From the NCBI RefSeq assembly GCF_040250305.1, contig NZ_CP158190.1, positions 714,001 through 778,000 on the forward strand: a stretch of 64,000 bases of DNA. The letters run 5' to 3'. Made by a program: the position numbers and the translations under genes. Each line of letters opens with the position of its first letter. Position 1 is the first letter of the stretch. Below, piece after piece: positions 8,215 to 17,506 of this stretch. The stretch is from Peribacillus frigoritolerans. Its GTDB lineage: Bacteria; Bacillota; Bacilli; Bacillales; DSM-1321. The notes beneath the pieces were generated by a model, which did no database searches, was not told the origin of the DNA, and saw only the letters and a list, made by a program, of their open reading frames with translations.

Positions 8215-11200
8215 ATGAAGAAATTAATTATACCAACTTTCTGTTTTGCGGTGTTGTCGACAGTTGCTTTCGAAGAAAAAATATCTGCAGCTCCACTACA
8301 TGCGGAACAGGCCAAAACTGAAGACGTCATGTTTGTACAGGTAAATTCCGGATCGCTCAATATGAGAAAAACCGGGGCGGAAGGTGCAAGCATAGTTGCA
8401 AAGCTGGCAAATGGCACACAGGTAACGGTGTATTCGGAATCCAAAGGCTGGGCGAAAATCAAAGCCAATGGGAAAGAAGGATATGTCAGTACCAAGTATT
8501 TATCGGCAACAAAGCCAGGGACTTTAACGAAAACTGCAGTAACCATTAAAACGACAACAAAATATGTGAATGTCAGTACAGGTTCACTTAATATGCGAAA
8601 AAGCGGCAGTGATAGTGCCAGCATTGTCACGAAACTGACAAGGGGCACACAGGTGACTGTGTATTCGGAATCCAAAGGCTGGGCGAAGATCAAAGCCAAT
8701 GGAAAAGAAGGATATGTCAGTTCCAAGTATCTCTCGGCAACGAAGCCTGGAGAGGTAAATAAAGCTGCGGCGACCGTTAAAACGACAACAAAATATGTGA
8801 ATGTGAGCACAGGTTCACTAAATATGCGGAAAAATGGGACAGATAGTGCCAGCATAGTCTCGAAGCTGACAAGAGGTGCACAGGTAACGGTGTATTCGGA
8901 ATCCAAAGGCTGGGCGAAAATCAAGGCCAATGGAAAAGAAGGATACGTCAATACTAAATATCTCTCGGCAACGAAGCCTGGAACGGTAACCAAAGCTGCG
9001 GCAACGGTTAAAACGACAACGAAATATGTGAATGTGAGTACGGGTTCACTTAATATGCGAAAAAGTGGAAAAGCTACCGCAAGCATTGTTGCCATACTTT
9101 CAAAAGGGACTAAAGTGACGGTATATTCGGAATCCAATGGATGGGCGAAAATCAAGGCCAATGGAAAAGAAGGATATGTGAGTACCAAATATCTGTCTGC
9201 TTCAAAGCCGGGATCGGGATCAACGGTAGCCACACCTGCAAAAACGACGACGAAATATGTGAATGTAAGCACGGGTTCACTCAATATGCGAAAAAGTGGA
9301 AAAGCTACCGCAAGCATAGTCGCCATACTTTCAAAAGGAACGAAAGTGACGGTGTATTCGGAATCCAATGGATGGGCGAAAGTCAAAGCCAATGGAAAGG
9401 ACGGATATGTCAACACCAAATATCTATCTGTTTCAAAGCCAGGATCGGGATCTTCGGCCGTAACGCCTGAAAAAACGACGACGAAATATGTAAACGTAAG
9501 CTCTGGAACTCTCAATATGAGAAAAAGCGGATCGGAAAGCGCGAGCATAGTCGCGAAGCTTTCAAAAGGAACGAAAGTGACGGTCTATTCGGAATCCAAA
9601 GGTTGGGCCAAGATCAAAGCAAATGGAAAAGACGGGCATGTCAGTGCGAAATATCTATCGACAACAAAACCATCAACGGCCGTAACGCCTGAAAAAACGA
9701 CGACGAAATATGTAAACGTAAGCTCTGGAACACTCTATATGAGAAAAAGCGGGTCGGAAAGTGCGAGCATAGTCGCAAAGCTGTCAAGAGGAACTGAAGT
9801 GACGGTGTATTCGGAATCAAAGGGTTGGGCGAAAATCAAGGTAAATGGGAAGGATGGGTATGTTAGTACTGACTATCTTTCGACGACAAAGCCTGGAATG
9901 GAATCCAAACCATCCATACCTGAAAAAACGACAACGAAATATGTAAATGTCAGCACGGGTTCACTGAATATGCGGAATAAGCCGTCAGAAAGTGCTTCCG
10001 TCATTGTGAAATTGGCAAGGGGTGTAGAGGTAGAAGTCATCTCGGAATCAAATGGCTGGTCAAAAGTTAAAGCGTATGGCGGAGAGGGTTATGTCAATAC
10101 GCAATATCTATCAGCAACGAAGCCTGGTCCTTTACCGGGGCTGAATCCAGACGAAGGAAACACGTCAGTTAAATATGTAAATGTAAATGATGGATCCAGT
10201 CTGAATATGCGATCTGCTGCATCAGCTTCCGCTTCAATTATAGCCAAGCTTGTAAACAATACGGCCGTAACGGTTTATTCAGAGTCTAATGGTTGGTCAA
10301 GAGTCACGGCCAATGGAAAAACCGGATATGTCAGTACGCAATATTTAACGGCCAAAGCACCGGAAGGTCCGGGTAGTTCAAATGGATCGATAATCAGGAT
10401 TGATAAAGAGTATAATCTTACGATGGAAAAGATGGTTGAAATTCAAATGGCCGTAAATGGTCAAACGGATAAAAAGTATAAAACCTACATACGTGAAGAT
10501 GGATTAACTTTGATCAATTCAACAAAAGGTACGGTTAAAGGAACCGGATGGCGTGTCAGGGGCGGAGCTGGTTCTAATTATTGGGTAGTCGGTCCTGTCA
10601 GCAATAACCAATCATTGAATATTAAATCGAAAGTAAAGGGCTCTGATGGATACTATTGGTATGAGGTGGACTATAACAAGACATGGGTAAATGCCAGTCC
10701 GGAAGATATAAAATATAATCTTAACCCAAATAATTTTGTGAATGATCCAGTCAATTCATTCCAATTCGTCAAGCTTTCCCAAGTCACCAACATGAACGTT
10801 TCAGAAGTTAATAATAGAATCCTTTCAGGAAAAGGGATTTTACAAGGCCAAGCTGCAACCTTCACTGCGGCAGGGGAAAAATATGGGGTCAATGAAATCT
10901 ACCTGATATCACATGCTTTGCTGGAGACCGGGAATGGCACATCACCGTTAGCGACTGGCGTAAAGGTAAACGGGAAAACGGTCTATAATATGTATGGAGT
11001 GGGAGCATTTGACGGAACGGCGCTAAGCAGCGGCGCTCAATACGCCTATAATGCAGGCTGGTTCACTCCGGAAGCGGCCATCATAGGCGGTGCAGAATTC
11101 ATCGCCAAAGGATATATATCCTCTGGACAGGACACGCTTTACAAAATGAGATGGAATCCTACAGCTGCAGAGAAATATGGATATGCTTCACACCAGTATG

Positions 11201-11304
11201 CCACTGATATTGGCTGGGCAACAAAACAAGTGAAACAGATTTATAATTTGTATAGTTTACTAGATTCCTATAAATTGACAATTGAAGTTCCTAAGTATAA
11301 ATAA
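8215..11304 (+). CDS. Secreted endo-beta-N-acetylglucosaminidase (GH73/LytD-like) with nine SH3b repeats
   Basis: A 1029-residue autolysin. A signal peptide (residues 1 to about 25, ending ISAAP) is followed by nine bacterial SH3 repeats of about 65-80 residues. Each repeat starts (Y/F)V.V..GSLNMR and ends GYV.(T/S)KYLS, with K/T-rich linkers (about residues 37-720). The C-terminal catalytic domain (about residues 800-1010) contains LISHALLETGNGTS, with the likely general acid Glu904. It cleaves the GlcNAc-MurNAc backbone of peptidoglycan, and the SH3b repeats should bind the wall. Repeats 2 to 8 are very similar at DNA level, so copy number may vary by recombination. It is a single-gene unit closed by a terminator at 11313. 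Confidence 0.9.
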   Translation: MKKLIIPTFCFAVLSTVAFEEKISAAPLHAEQAKTEDVMFVQVNSGSLNMRKTGAEGASIVAKLANGTQVTVYSESKGWAKIKANGKEGYVSTKYLSATKPGTLTKTAVTIKTTTKYVNVSTGSLNMRKSGSDSASIVTKLTRGTQVTVYSESKGWAKIKANGKEGYVSSKYLSATKPGEVNKAAATVKTTTKYVNVSTGSLNMRKNGTDSASIVSKLTRGAQVTVYSESKGWAKIKANGKEGYVNTKYLSATKPGTVTKAAATVKTTTKYVNVSTGSLNMRKSGKATASIVAILSKGTKVTVYSESNGWAKIKANGKEGYVSTKYLSASKPGSGSTVATPAKTTTKYVNVSTGSLNMRKSGKATASIVAILSKGTKVTVYSESNGWAKVKANGKDGYVNTKYLSVSKPGSGSSAVTPEKTTTKYVNVSSGTLNMRKSGSESASIVAKLSKGTKVTVYSESKGWAKIKANGKDGHVSAKYLSTTKPSTAVTPEKTTTKYVNVSSGTLYMRKSGSESASIVAKLSRGTEVTVYSESKGWAKIKVNGKDGYVSTDYLSTTKPGMESKPSIPEKTTTKYVNVSTGSLNMRNKPSESASVIVKLARGVEVEVISESNGWSKVKAYGGEGYVNTQYLSATKPGPLPGLNPDEGNTSVKYVNVNDGSSLNMRSAASASASIIAKLVNNTAVTVYSESNGWSRVTANGKTGYVSTQYLTAKAPEGPGSSNGSIIRIDKEYNLTMEKMVEIQMAVNGQTDKKYKTYIREDGLTLINSTKGTVKGTGWRVRGGAGSNYWVVGPVSNNQSLNIKSKVKGSDGYYWYEVDYNKTWVNASPEDIKYNLNPNNFVNDPVNSFQFVKLSQVTNMNVSEVNNRILSGKGILQGQAATFTAAGEKYGVNEIYLISHALLETGNGTSPLATGVKVNGKTVYNMYGVGAFDGTALSSGAQYAYNAGWFTPEAAIIGGAEFIAKGYISSGQDTLYKMRWNPTAAEKYGYASHQYATDIGWATKQVKQIYNLYSLLDSYKLTIEVPKYK
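8326..10370 (+). repeat. Nine in-frame SH3b coding repeats
   Basis: Units begin near 8326, 8560, 8794, 9022, 9256, 9484, 9706, 9943 and 10171, so the period is about 222-237 bases. Units 4 and 5 encode the same LNMRKSGKATASIV block and are nearly identical. Units 8 and 9 are the most divergent. Confidence 0.85.
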
Positions 11305-11312
11305 GAAAACAG

Positions 11313-11348
11313 GAAAAAACACATGAGTCGGACTCATGTGTTTTTTTG
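11313..11348. terminator. Bidirectional terminator
   Basis: AAACACATGAGT and ACTCATGTGTTT form a perfect stem with a CGG loop and T-runs on both strands. It lies between the convergent SH3b and Rrf2 genes. Confidence 0.9.
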
Positions 11349-11352
11349 CTAA

Positions 11353-11784
11353 TTAGTTTTTATCCTTTTCCAGAATACCTCTGACGACATCCTCGATCGT
11401 CACCACTCCCAATGCCTTTTCCAAGGCAAGTTCAGCAACTGAAAAGATGGGCTCTATTGTATCTTGTATATTTCTTCCAACAGTGCATGCTGGATTAGGA
11501 TTTTCATGGATTCCAAATAATTCTTTATCGGAGACAACGTTGACAGCCTGATAAACATCGAGCAAAGTGATATCCGATAATTCCTTGGCCAATGTTGCTC
11601 CTGCGATACCCGGCCGAACATTCACTAAACCAGCATTCTTCAGCATGCCGGTGATTTTTCTGATTAAGGCTGGGTTGGTGTTTACACTTTTTGCAATGAA
11701 ATCAGAAGTGTTAACACCTTCTTTATTTATTTCTAAAAGAGATAATATATGGATTCCTACGGAAAAGCGGGTACTGATGGACAT
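11353..11784 (-). CDS. Rrf2-family regulator, YwnA-like
   Basis: A 143-residue Rrf2 protein beginning MSISTRFSVGIHIL, with winged helix SDFIAKSVNTNPALIRKI and wing NVRPGIAGATLAK. It contains a single cysteine in PNPACTVG, so a one-Cys thiol or electrophile switch is possible, but an Fe-S cluster is not. Bacillus subtilis ywnA is adjacent to ywnB; here the ywnB-like gene is 1.7 kb away, beyond bdbDC. Its promoter region and those of the bdbDC and ywnB-like units share the GTAAC/TTACATGT motif, so it is the likely common regulator. The start is ATG 11784 with AGGAGAG upstream. Confidence 0.88.
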   Translation of the reverse strand: MSISTRFSVGIHILSLLEINKEGVNTSDFIAKSVNTNPALIRKITGMLKNAGLVNVRPGIAGATLAKELSDITLLDVYQAVNVVSDKELFGIHENPNPACTVGRNIQDTIEPIFSVAELALEKALGVVTIEDVVRGILEKDKN

Positions 11785-11836
11785 CTCTTTTTTCTCTCCT
11801 TTAAAATCTCTATTCTTATATAGTATAAATTATTTA

Positions 11837-11857
11837 ACATGTAATTCAAGTGGTTAC
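11837..11857 (-). promoter_or_regulatory. Rrf2 operator, site 1 (autoregulation)
   Basis: On the minus strand GTAAC-N8-TTACATGT, identical in spacing to the site at 13393-13413. It overlaps a TTGAAT -35 whose -10 is TATACT, 16 bp downstream, so binding would block the regulator's own promoter. Confidence 0.65.
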
Positions 11858-11954
11858 AAGTTATAATGGCCTGCAAGAATAATATTTATCCATGATCCGT
11901 TTCCTTGTCAAGTCACGCCGTTTCTGCAAAGGCGAAAATAAAAGGTATGTGTAA

Positions 11955-12008
11955 TTGACAAACCAGATGGTGAATCTTATATTATAACGTGTAAATAAAT
12001 CAGTTACA
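11955..12008 (+). promoter_or_regulatory. bdbDC promoter with Rrf2 operator, site 2
   Basis: TTGACA (11955-11960), 17 bp, TATATT (11978-11983). From the -10 onward the sequence CTTATATTATAACGTGTAA and the downstream AGTTACA match the ywnB-like promoter closely, including the exact -35/-10 layout. Confidence 0.75.
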
Positions 12009-12096
12009 GGTGAAAGGTGCAGGAAGGGGGAACTGAAATCGGCCGCTATGGCTGGATAAGAAATATCGGCACAACAACAAGTGATGGAGGTATATG

Positions 12097-12786
12097 ATGG
12101 CTAATAAAAAAAAGGGTAATCAAAAGCAATCTTCTGCATTCACGTTTTGGATCATCGGGTTAATCGCTGTAATCATTATTGGCTTTATATTTTTAGCAAA
12201 TGGGAAAGACGAAGATACAGCCGTTAATGAAATCGATTATAAATCACAGCCTTATTTGGGAGAAAAATCAGCTCCTGTCCAAATAGTGGAATTTGGGGAT
12301 TATAAATGTCCAGTCTGTAAGACATTCGAGGAGCAATTCTTCCCTTCTATACAAAGTGAATTGATTGATACAGGAAAAGCGCAATTTTATTTCATGAATT
12401 ATTCGTTCATTAACGTCGATTCAACCAGATCTGCTAAATTCGCGGAAAGTGTTTATCAGGAATTAGGAAATGAGACCTTTTGGAAATTTCATGAGCTTTT
12501 GTTCGAAAAGCAGCCAGCTGACCTGAAATATGAAAAGGAAGATGTCTTTACAGACAAATTCTTAGAAGAAACATTGAAAGAAATCGCAAATGACAAAGAT
12601 GTGAAAAAAGTCGTTACCTCCTTTAAAGCCAAAAAGTCCGAGGACCAATGGAACAAGGATATGGAGCTGGCCGACGAATTGGGCGTTACTGGAACTCCTT
12701 CCTTATTTGTCAATGGCAAGAAGTTTGAAGGAAATACAATCGATGATTTAGTGAAAATGGTTGATGATGCAGCGAAGGAGAAATAG
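12097..12786 (+). CDS. bdbD: DsbA-family thiol-disulfide oxidoreductase (BdbD-like)
   Basis: A 229-residue membrane-anchored thiol oxidase. A single N-terminal helix (about residues 17-34) is followed by an extracytoplasmic thioredoxin/DsbA domain with CPVC (C71-C74) and cis-Pro loop TGTPSLFVNG. It introduces disulfides into exported proteins and is re-oxidised by the DsbB/BdbC protein encoded next. ATG 12097 is 6 bases after GGAGG; ATG 12094 is only 3 bases away. Its promoter carries the shared Rrf2-type operator. This order (bdbD then bdbC) and the control region suggest response to thiol or oxidative stress. Confidence 0.92.
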   Translation: MANKKKGNQKQSSAFTFWIIGLIAVIIIGFIFLANGKDEDTAVNEIDYKSQPYLGEKSAPVQIVEFGDYKCPVCKTFEEQFFPSIQSELIDTGKAQFYFMNYSFINVDSTRSAKFAESVYQELGNETFWKFHELLFEKQPADLKYEKEDVFTDKFLEETLKEIANDKDVKKVVTSFKAKKSEDQWNKDMELADELGVTGTPSLFVNGKKFEGNTIDDLVKMVDDAAKEK

Positions 12787-12788
12787 TG

Positions 12789-13199
12789 ATGAACAAGCCA
12801 CTATTATTTTCTTGGATCCTGTCCATCATCGCCACTGCTGGAAGTCTCTACTTTAGTGAGATTCTCCATTATGTACCCTGTACCTTTTGTTGGTATCAAA
12901 GGATCCTGATGTACCCGCTCGTTATCTTATTGGGCCGGGCCTTTTATGAACAGGACCTGAAAATCTATCGATACATTCTCCCATTATCGATTTTGGGCAT
13001 GTTGGTGTCAGGGTATCACTATAGTCTGCAAAAAATTCCAGCACTACAGCATTTCGAAATGTGCCAAAGCGGTGTTCCCTGCTCAGGTGAGTATATAAAT
13101 TGGCTAGGATTCATCACGATCCCGTTTTTGGCCTTTATCGCTTTTACGCTCATCACAATCTGCATGGCACTGCTAATGAAAAAGAGAAAAAGCATGTAA
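12789..13199 (+). CDS. bdbC: DsbB-family disulfide oxidoreductase (BdbC-like)
   Basis: A 136-residue protein with four transmembrane helices. The first cysteine pair is CTFC (C31, C34) and the second pair lies in MCQSGVPC (C92, C98), as in BdbC. It passes electrons from BdbD to menaquinone. It starts 2 bases after the bdbD stop, using AGGAG inside the end of bdbD. A GTG at 12786 would overlap that stop and is less likely. A terminator follows. Confidence 0.93.
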   Translation: MNKPLLFSWILSIIATAGSLYFSEILHYVPCTFCWYQRILMYPLVILLGRAFYEQDLKIYRYILPLSILGMLVSGYHYSLQKIPALQHFEMCQSGVPCSGEYINWLGFITIPFLAFIAFTLITICMALLMKKRKSM

Positions 13200-13206
13200 T
13201 TAAGCG

Positions 13207-13240
13207 GCGCACCATTCTAATAGGAATGGTGCTTTTTTAT
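13207..13240 (+). terminator. Terminator after bdbDC
   Basis: GCACCATTC and GAATGGTGC are perfect 9-bp arms, followed by six T. Confidence 0.9.
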
Positions 13241-13262
13241 ATATATCAGATGAAAAATCCGG

Positions 13263-13362
13263 ATATATCTCCGAAATCTGCAATATATCTGCGAAATTCC
13301 GTATATATCTTCGAAAATTGCAATATATCGACGAAAACTCCAATATATCTACAAAACTCCTC
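13263..13362 (+). repeat. Five tandem 20-bp units
   Basis: Five units of exactly 20 bp with consensus ATATATCTNCGAAATNTNCA, at 13263, 13283, 13303, 13323 and 13343. The last unit is the most diverged. The array lies in the noncoding gap just after the bdbDC terminator and ends 13 bases before the ywnB-like promoter. Confidence 0.85.
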
Positions 13363-13375
13363 AAAATAAAAAATG

Positions 13376-13429
13376 TTGACAAGATAAAACCTGTAACTTA
13401 TATTATTACATGTAATAAATTTAGTTACA
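13376..13429 (+). promoter_or_regulatory. ywnB-like promoter with Rrf2 operator, site 3
   Basis: TTGACA (13376-13381), 17 bp, TATATT (13399-13404). GTAAC-N8-TTACATGT (13393-13413) covers the -10, and AGTTACA (13423-13429) follows. It matches site 1 in the first part and site 2 along its whole length. Confidence 0.75.
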
Positions 13430-13467
13430 ATTGAAGTTTCTAAAACAATATATAGGAGGAATTTAAT

Positions 13468-14109
13468 ATGAAAATCGGTATTATTGGTGCGAGCGGGAAA
13501 GCTGGAAGTCTGATTTTAAAGGAAGCATTGACTAGGGGACATGAAGTTACGGCCATTGTCAGGGATGAAGCTAAAGTCCAAATTCAAGGAGCATCCGTAC
13601 TGGAAAAAGACGTATTCGATCTGAAAGCAGAGGACATTAAAGAATTCGATGTGGTAGTGAATGCCTTTGGCGCTGCTCCGGGGAAAGAACATCTGCATGT
13701 CGATGCAGGTAAAATCCTGATTGACGCAATGAAAGGGGCGCCTCAAACTAGACTGATCGTTGTTGGCGGAGCTGGAAGCCTTTTCGTTGACGAGGCAAAA
13801 ACGGTCCGTGTACTGGATACGCCTGAGTTCCCTAAAGAATACTTTGCAACAGCCTTTAATCAATCAAAGAACCTTGGAGATCTGCAAAATGCGACTGGCA
13901 TCCAATGGACGTTCATCAGTCCTTCCGCCTTCTTTGATCCGCAAGGAAATAGAACAGGCGGGTATAAACTGGGTAAAGATAACCTTCTTGTAAACTCAAA
14001 GGGTGAAAGCTATGTAAGTTATGCCGATTTTGCCCTTGCCGCACTTGATGAAATTGAAATTCCAAAGCACATCAACCAACGCTTTACCGTTGTTGCCGAA
14101 GCTGAATAA
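13468..14109 (+). CDS. NAD(P)-dependent oxidoreductase, YwnB-like
   Basis: A 213-residue atypical short-chain dehydrogenase (NmrA/BVR-B-like). The Rossmann motif GASGKAG is at residues 7-13 after a short beta strand, and further blocks are VVVNAFGA and RLIVVGGAGS. There is no YxxxK catalytic pair of classical SDRs. It is likely an NAD(P)H-dependent reductase or sensor of flavin/quinone type. The start is ATG 13468 after AGGAGG. Its promoter carries the Rrf2 operator, matching the ywnA/ywnB link in Bacillus. Confidence 0.85.
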   Translation: MKIGIIGASGKAGSLILKEALTRGHEVTAIVRDEAKVQIQGASVLEKDVFDLKAEDIKEFDVVVNAFGAAPGKEHLHVDAGKILIDAMKGAPQTRLIVVGGAGSLFVDEAKTVRVLDTPEFPKEYFATAFNQSKNLGDLQNATGIQWTFISPSAFFDPQGNRTGGYKLGKDNLLVNSKGESYVSYADFALAALDEIEIPKHINQRFTVVAEAE

Positions 14110-14113
14110 TTAA

Positions 14114-14148
14114 GTGGACGTCGCTCCTTGTGGTGACGTCCATTTTTT
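14114..14148 (+). terminator. Terminator after ywnB-like gene
   Basis: GGACGTC and GACGTCC arms followed by ATTTTTT. Confidence 0.85.
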
Positions 14149-14309
14149 CGACCTATTATGTATAACGAATTTAATATTGACTGATGTCCATTTATTGCAG
14201 ATAATATAGCGAGAAAGTCCTATAGAGGCTTTTTTTTTATTAATTTGTATTGTTAGTTTTTAGTAGAAAAATCTAGATTTCCCAACAAAGAAAGAAGGAC
14301 TATGCGAAG

Positions 14310-16052
14310 ATGAATTGGAAATGTTCTTACGACTCATGGGTGAATTTCGAAGCCCTTGATAATGAAATGAAATCATTACTTAACGAGATGCAAGATGATG
14401 AAAAAAATATAGAAGATGCGTTTTATAAAAACCTGGAATTCGGCACAGGCGGTATGCGCGGGGAAATTGGGGCAGGTACGAATCGGATGAATCTATATAC
14501 AGTCCGTAAAGCAACTTTGGGATTAGCCCATTATCTGCAATCGATGGGTGATGAAGCAAAACGCAGAGGTGTCGCGATTGCTTACGATTCACGTTTTAAA
14601 TCGCCTGAATTTGCCTTGGAAGCAGCCAAGACCCTTGCTACAGAAGGAATCAAGGCTTATCTATTTGATGAGTTAAGACCAACGCCGGAGTTATCCTTTG
14701 CCGTTCGTGAACTGAATGCATATGCTGGGATCGTTATTACAGCAAGTCATAATCCCCCTGAATATAATGGCTATAAAGTGTACGGGCCAGATGGCGCACA
14801 GCTTCCACCGGCAACGGCTGATGTAGTGATAGAATTCGTGAATGCGATTGAAAACGAACTTGCCATTTCGGTTAAAGATGAAGAGACATTGAAAGCGCAA
14901 GGCCTAATTGAGATTATCGGAGAGGAAATCGATACCGCATATAATGAAAAATTGCTTACTGTGCCCGAAAACAAAGATTTAAGTGAAGAAGTGGATGTGA
15001 CAGTAGTATTCACACCGCTTCATGGCACGGCAAATAAGTCTGTCAGACGTGCTTTACAAGATCTGGGATACGACAAGGTACACGTTGTAAAAGAGCAGGA
15101 ATTGCCTGATCCCAATTTTTCGACAGTTCAATCCCCGAACCCGGAAGAGCATGCAGCTTTTGAAATGGCCATTGAATTAGGAAATGAAGTATCGGCAGAC
15201 CTTTTGATCGCAACAGATCCGGATGCAGATCGACTCGGTATTGCCGTTAAAAATAAAGATGGCGAATATGTGGTGCTTACAGGTAATCAGACAGGTGCAC
15301 TAATATTGGATTATCTTTTAAAAGAAAAGAAAGCGAAAGGCACTTTACCTCCCAATGGAGTTGTCTTAAAAACGATAGTAACTTCTGAAATCGGGCGCAG
15401 AATCGCTAAGGAATACGGTTTAGGGACCGTTGATGTATTAACGGGTTTTAAATTCATCGCTGAAAAGATCAATGAATATGAGGATAGCGGCAAGCACACG
15501 TTCTTATTCGGATATGAAGAAAGTTATGGCTATTTAATCAAGGATTTTGCCCGTGACAAAGATGCGATCCAAGCGGCCGTTCTTGCGGTGGAGGTTTGTG
15601 CCCACTATAAAAAACAGGGCATGGATCTATATGAAGGATTGCTTAGCATCTTTGAAAAGTACGGATATTATCTGGAGGGACTTCAGTCATTGACCTTAAA
15701 GGGGATTGAAGGCGCCGGGCAGATTCAAGGGATACTGAATCAGTTCCGTGAGGCTCCTCCAAAGCAAATTGCCGGTAATGCTGTAATGGTGCAGGAGGAT
15801 TATCAAAGCGGTGTGAGACTGACGGTGGGCACCAATAAGGAAGAAGTCATCGATTTACCTAAATCAAATGTAATCAAGTACTTCCTTGAGGACGGCACAT
15901 GGGTATGCTTGCGGCCATCTGGTACTGAACCTAAAATCAAATTCTATTTCGGGATCCAAGGTGAAACGATGGAAGAAGCCGAGCTGAAATTGAAGCAGGT
16001 CATGAATGATTTCATGGAAAAAATAAATGGAATGATCAATAGTGCTAAATAA
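14310..16052 (+). CDS. pgcA: Alpha-phosphoglucomutase / phospho-sugar mutase (PgcA)
   Basis: A 580-residue alpha-D-phosphohexomutase, the usual length of Bacillus PgcA. The active-site serine is in [13 protein letters not shown] (Ser146), the Mg2+ loop is DPDADRLG, the sugar-binding loop is FGYEESYG, and the phosphate loop is [10 protein letters not shown]. It interconverts glucose 6-phosphate and glucose 1-phosphate and so feeds GalU, encoded next. Products are UDP-glucose for wall teichoic acid glucosylation, glycolipid anchors and exopolysaccharide. It has its own terminator at 16094, so it is a separate unit from galU. The ATG at 14310 is weakly preceded by AAGGAC. Confidence 0.95.
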   Translation: MNWKCSYDSWVNFEALDNEMKSLLNEMQDDEKNIEDAFYKNLEFGTGGMRGEIGAGTNRMNLYTVRKATLGLAHYLQSMGDEAKRRGVAIAYDSRFKSPEFALEAAKTLATEGIKAYLFDELRPTPELSFAVRELNAYAGIVITASHNPPEYNGYKVYGPDGAQLPPATADVVIEFVNAIENELAISVKDEETLKAQGLIEIIGEEIDTAYNEKLLTVPENKDLSEEVDVTVVFTPLHGTANKSVRRALQDLGYDKVHVVKEQELPDPNFSTVQSPNPEEHAAFEMAIELGNEVSADLLIATDPDADRLGIAVKNKDGEYVVLTGNQTGALILDYLLKEKKAKGTLPPNGVVLKTIVTSEIGRRIAKEYGLGTVDVLTGFKFIAEKINEYEDSGKHTFLFGYEESYGYLIKDFARDKDAIQAAVLAVEVCAHYKKQGMDLYEGLLSIFEKYGYYLEGLQSLTLKGIEGAGQIQGILNQFREAPPKQIAGNAVMVQEDYQSGVRLTVGTNKEEVIDLPKSNVIKYFLEDGTWVCLRPSGTEPKIKFYFGIQGETMEEAELKLKQVMNDFMEKINGMINSAK

Positions 16053-16093
16053 ATAAGTCTTAGGACCTGCCAATCATATAAGTAAGAAAAATA

Positions 16094-16130
16094 AGGCCTT
16101 TCCCTGAAATATCGGGGAAAGGCATTTACT
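16094..16130 (+). terminator. Terminator after pgcA
   Basis: GCCTTTCCC and GGGGAAAGGC arms followed by a T-rich stretch. Confidence 0.8.
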
Positions 16131-16242
16131 TTAATCCATTAAGCGATCAAGAGGATGACGGTCAGCCAGTTGGAATCCTGTCTTTAAAGTTGTGGATGGT
16201 CAAATTTCCAGCCAATAAAGTAAAAAATTGACTTAATAAGTT

Positions 16243-16270
16243 TTGAATCTTGAAGAAATTGGTATATAAT
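16243..16270 (+). promoter_or_regulatory. Probable galU promoter
   Basis: TTGAAT (16243-16248), 16 bp, TATAAT (16265-16270), about 140 bases before the galU start. The rest of 16131-16406 is AT-rich and shows no gene. Confidence 0.6.
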
Positions 16271-16406
16271 AAATGCATATGAAAGTATTGAATATACTAA
16301 CATTTTAACAAAAAACCAGACTATGTTACTATGAATATGGTGATTAAGAAAACTTGTAATTATTAGGATTTTAATTATTAAGTTGATATGGAGGAGTTAC
16401 AAGAGA

Positions 16407-17294
16407 ATGAAAAAAGTAAAAAAGGCCATTATACCTGCAGCGGGATTGGGAACCAGATTTTTGCCTGCTACGAAGGCAATGCCAAAAGAAATGCTGCCAA
16501 TAGTGGACAAACCAACTATTCAATATATTATAGAAGAGGCCGTTAAGTCGGGAATCGAAGATATAATCATTGTCACAGGAAAGAATAAACGAGCGATAGA
16601 AGATCATTTTGATAATGCGTACGAGCTTGAGAACAACTTGAGGGAAAAAGGGAAATTCGATTTATTGGAGAAGGTGCAATACCCATCCAATTTAGCTAAT
16701 ATCCACTACATTAGGCAAAAAGAGCCAAAAGGCCTTGGACATGCCGTTTGGTGTGCACGTAACTTTATTGGTGATGAGCCATTTGCCGTCCTTTTAGGCG
16801 ATGATATCGTAGAAAGCGATGTGCCTTCCCTACGTCAATTAATGAATGAGTATGATGCGACAGGTTCGTCTATCATTGGAGTGCAGCCAGTCAATGAGAA
16901 CGAAACACATAGATATGGCATAATTGACCCGCTTACGCAAGAGGGCAGAAGATACGAAGTGAATAGTTTCGTTGAAAAACCGAAACAAGGAACGGCCCCA
17001 TCCAATTTAGCCATCATGGGTAGATATATATTAACCCCGGAAATATTCGATTTCCTAGCCAAGCAGGAAACAGGGGCTGGCGGTGAAATCCAGTTGACGG
17101 ATGCCATCCAGAATTTGAATGAAATCCAAAAAGTCTTCGCTTACGATTTTGAAGGGAAACGCTATGATGTCGGAGTTGTCGATGGCTTTGTGAAAACGAC
17201 AATTGAATTTGCCCTGCAACGTCCTGATTTAAGAGACGACATTATAGAAGTAATGGAAAATATCATCAAAGAGCATAAGGCTGGTATCAAATAA
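16407..17294 (+). CDS. galU: UTP-glucose-1-phosphate uridylyltransferase (GalU/GtaB)
   Basis: A 295-residue nucleotidyltransferase. The N-terminal signature [20 protein letters not shown] contains the UTP-binding loop. LLGDDIV binds the metal, and [19 protein letters not shown] is the sugar-binding region. It makes UDP-glucose from UTP and glucose 1-phosphate. The start is ATG 16407, 10 bases after GGAGGAG; the frame upstream to 16383 has no ribosome site. It lies between pgcA and galE and with them forms a complete route from glucose 6-phosphate to UDP-galactose. Confidence 0.95.
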   Translation: MKKVKKAIIPAAGLGTRFLPATKAMPKEMLPIVDKPTIQYIIEEAVKSGIEDIIIVTGKNKRAIEDHFDNAYELENNLREKGKFDLLEKVQYPSNLANIHYIRQKEPKGLGHAVWCARNFIGDEPFAVLLGDDIVESDVPSLRQLMNEYDATGSSIIGVQPVNENETHRYGIIDPLTQEGRRYEVNSFVEKPKQGTAPSNLAIMGRYILTPEIFDFLAKQETGAGGEIQLTDAIQNLNEIQKVFAYDFEGKRYDVGVVDGFVKTTIEFALQRPDLRDDIIEVMENIIKEHKAGIK

Positions 17295-17398
17295 CCCATT
17301 TTAAATAGGGTCCTTATGATATTATTCCCTTTAGGTAGAAAGTGTACTAAAATCACCAACAATTGTGGGTGGTACATGACTATTTAGAGGGGATTATT

Positions 17399-17485
17399 AT
17401 GCCTGAAAAAGGACTGAATTCCGATCCAAGGATACGTCCAAAGCTTTTAGGAGCCGGACGTTGGTTGGGGAACCTTATAACGTGA
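17399..17485 (+). CDS. Possible 28-residue leader ORF before galE
   Basis: ATG 17399 has GAGGGGA 6 bases upstream and encodes PEKGLNSDPRIRPKLLGAG and a few more residues, ending TGATGA 22 bases before galE. I do not recognise the peptide. It could be a real small ORF coupled to galE, a remnant of a larger gene, or chance. The remainder of 17295-17506 shows nothing. Confidence 0.25.
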   Translation: MPEKGLNSDPRIRPKLLGAGRWLGNLIT

Positions 17486-17506
17486 TGAAGATAGGGGAAA
17501 TTCTAT

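Noticed and set aside
8160..9548. Long minus-strand open frame (462 codons) opposite the SH3b gene
   Set aside because: It is a shadow of the repeated coding DNA on the other strand. The amino acids repeat with the SH3b units, and there is no ribosome site or recognisable domain.
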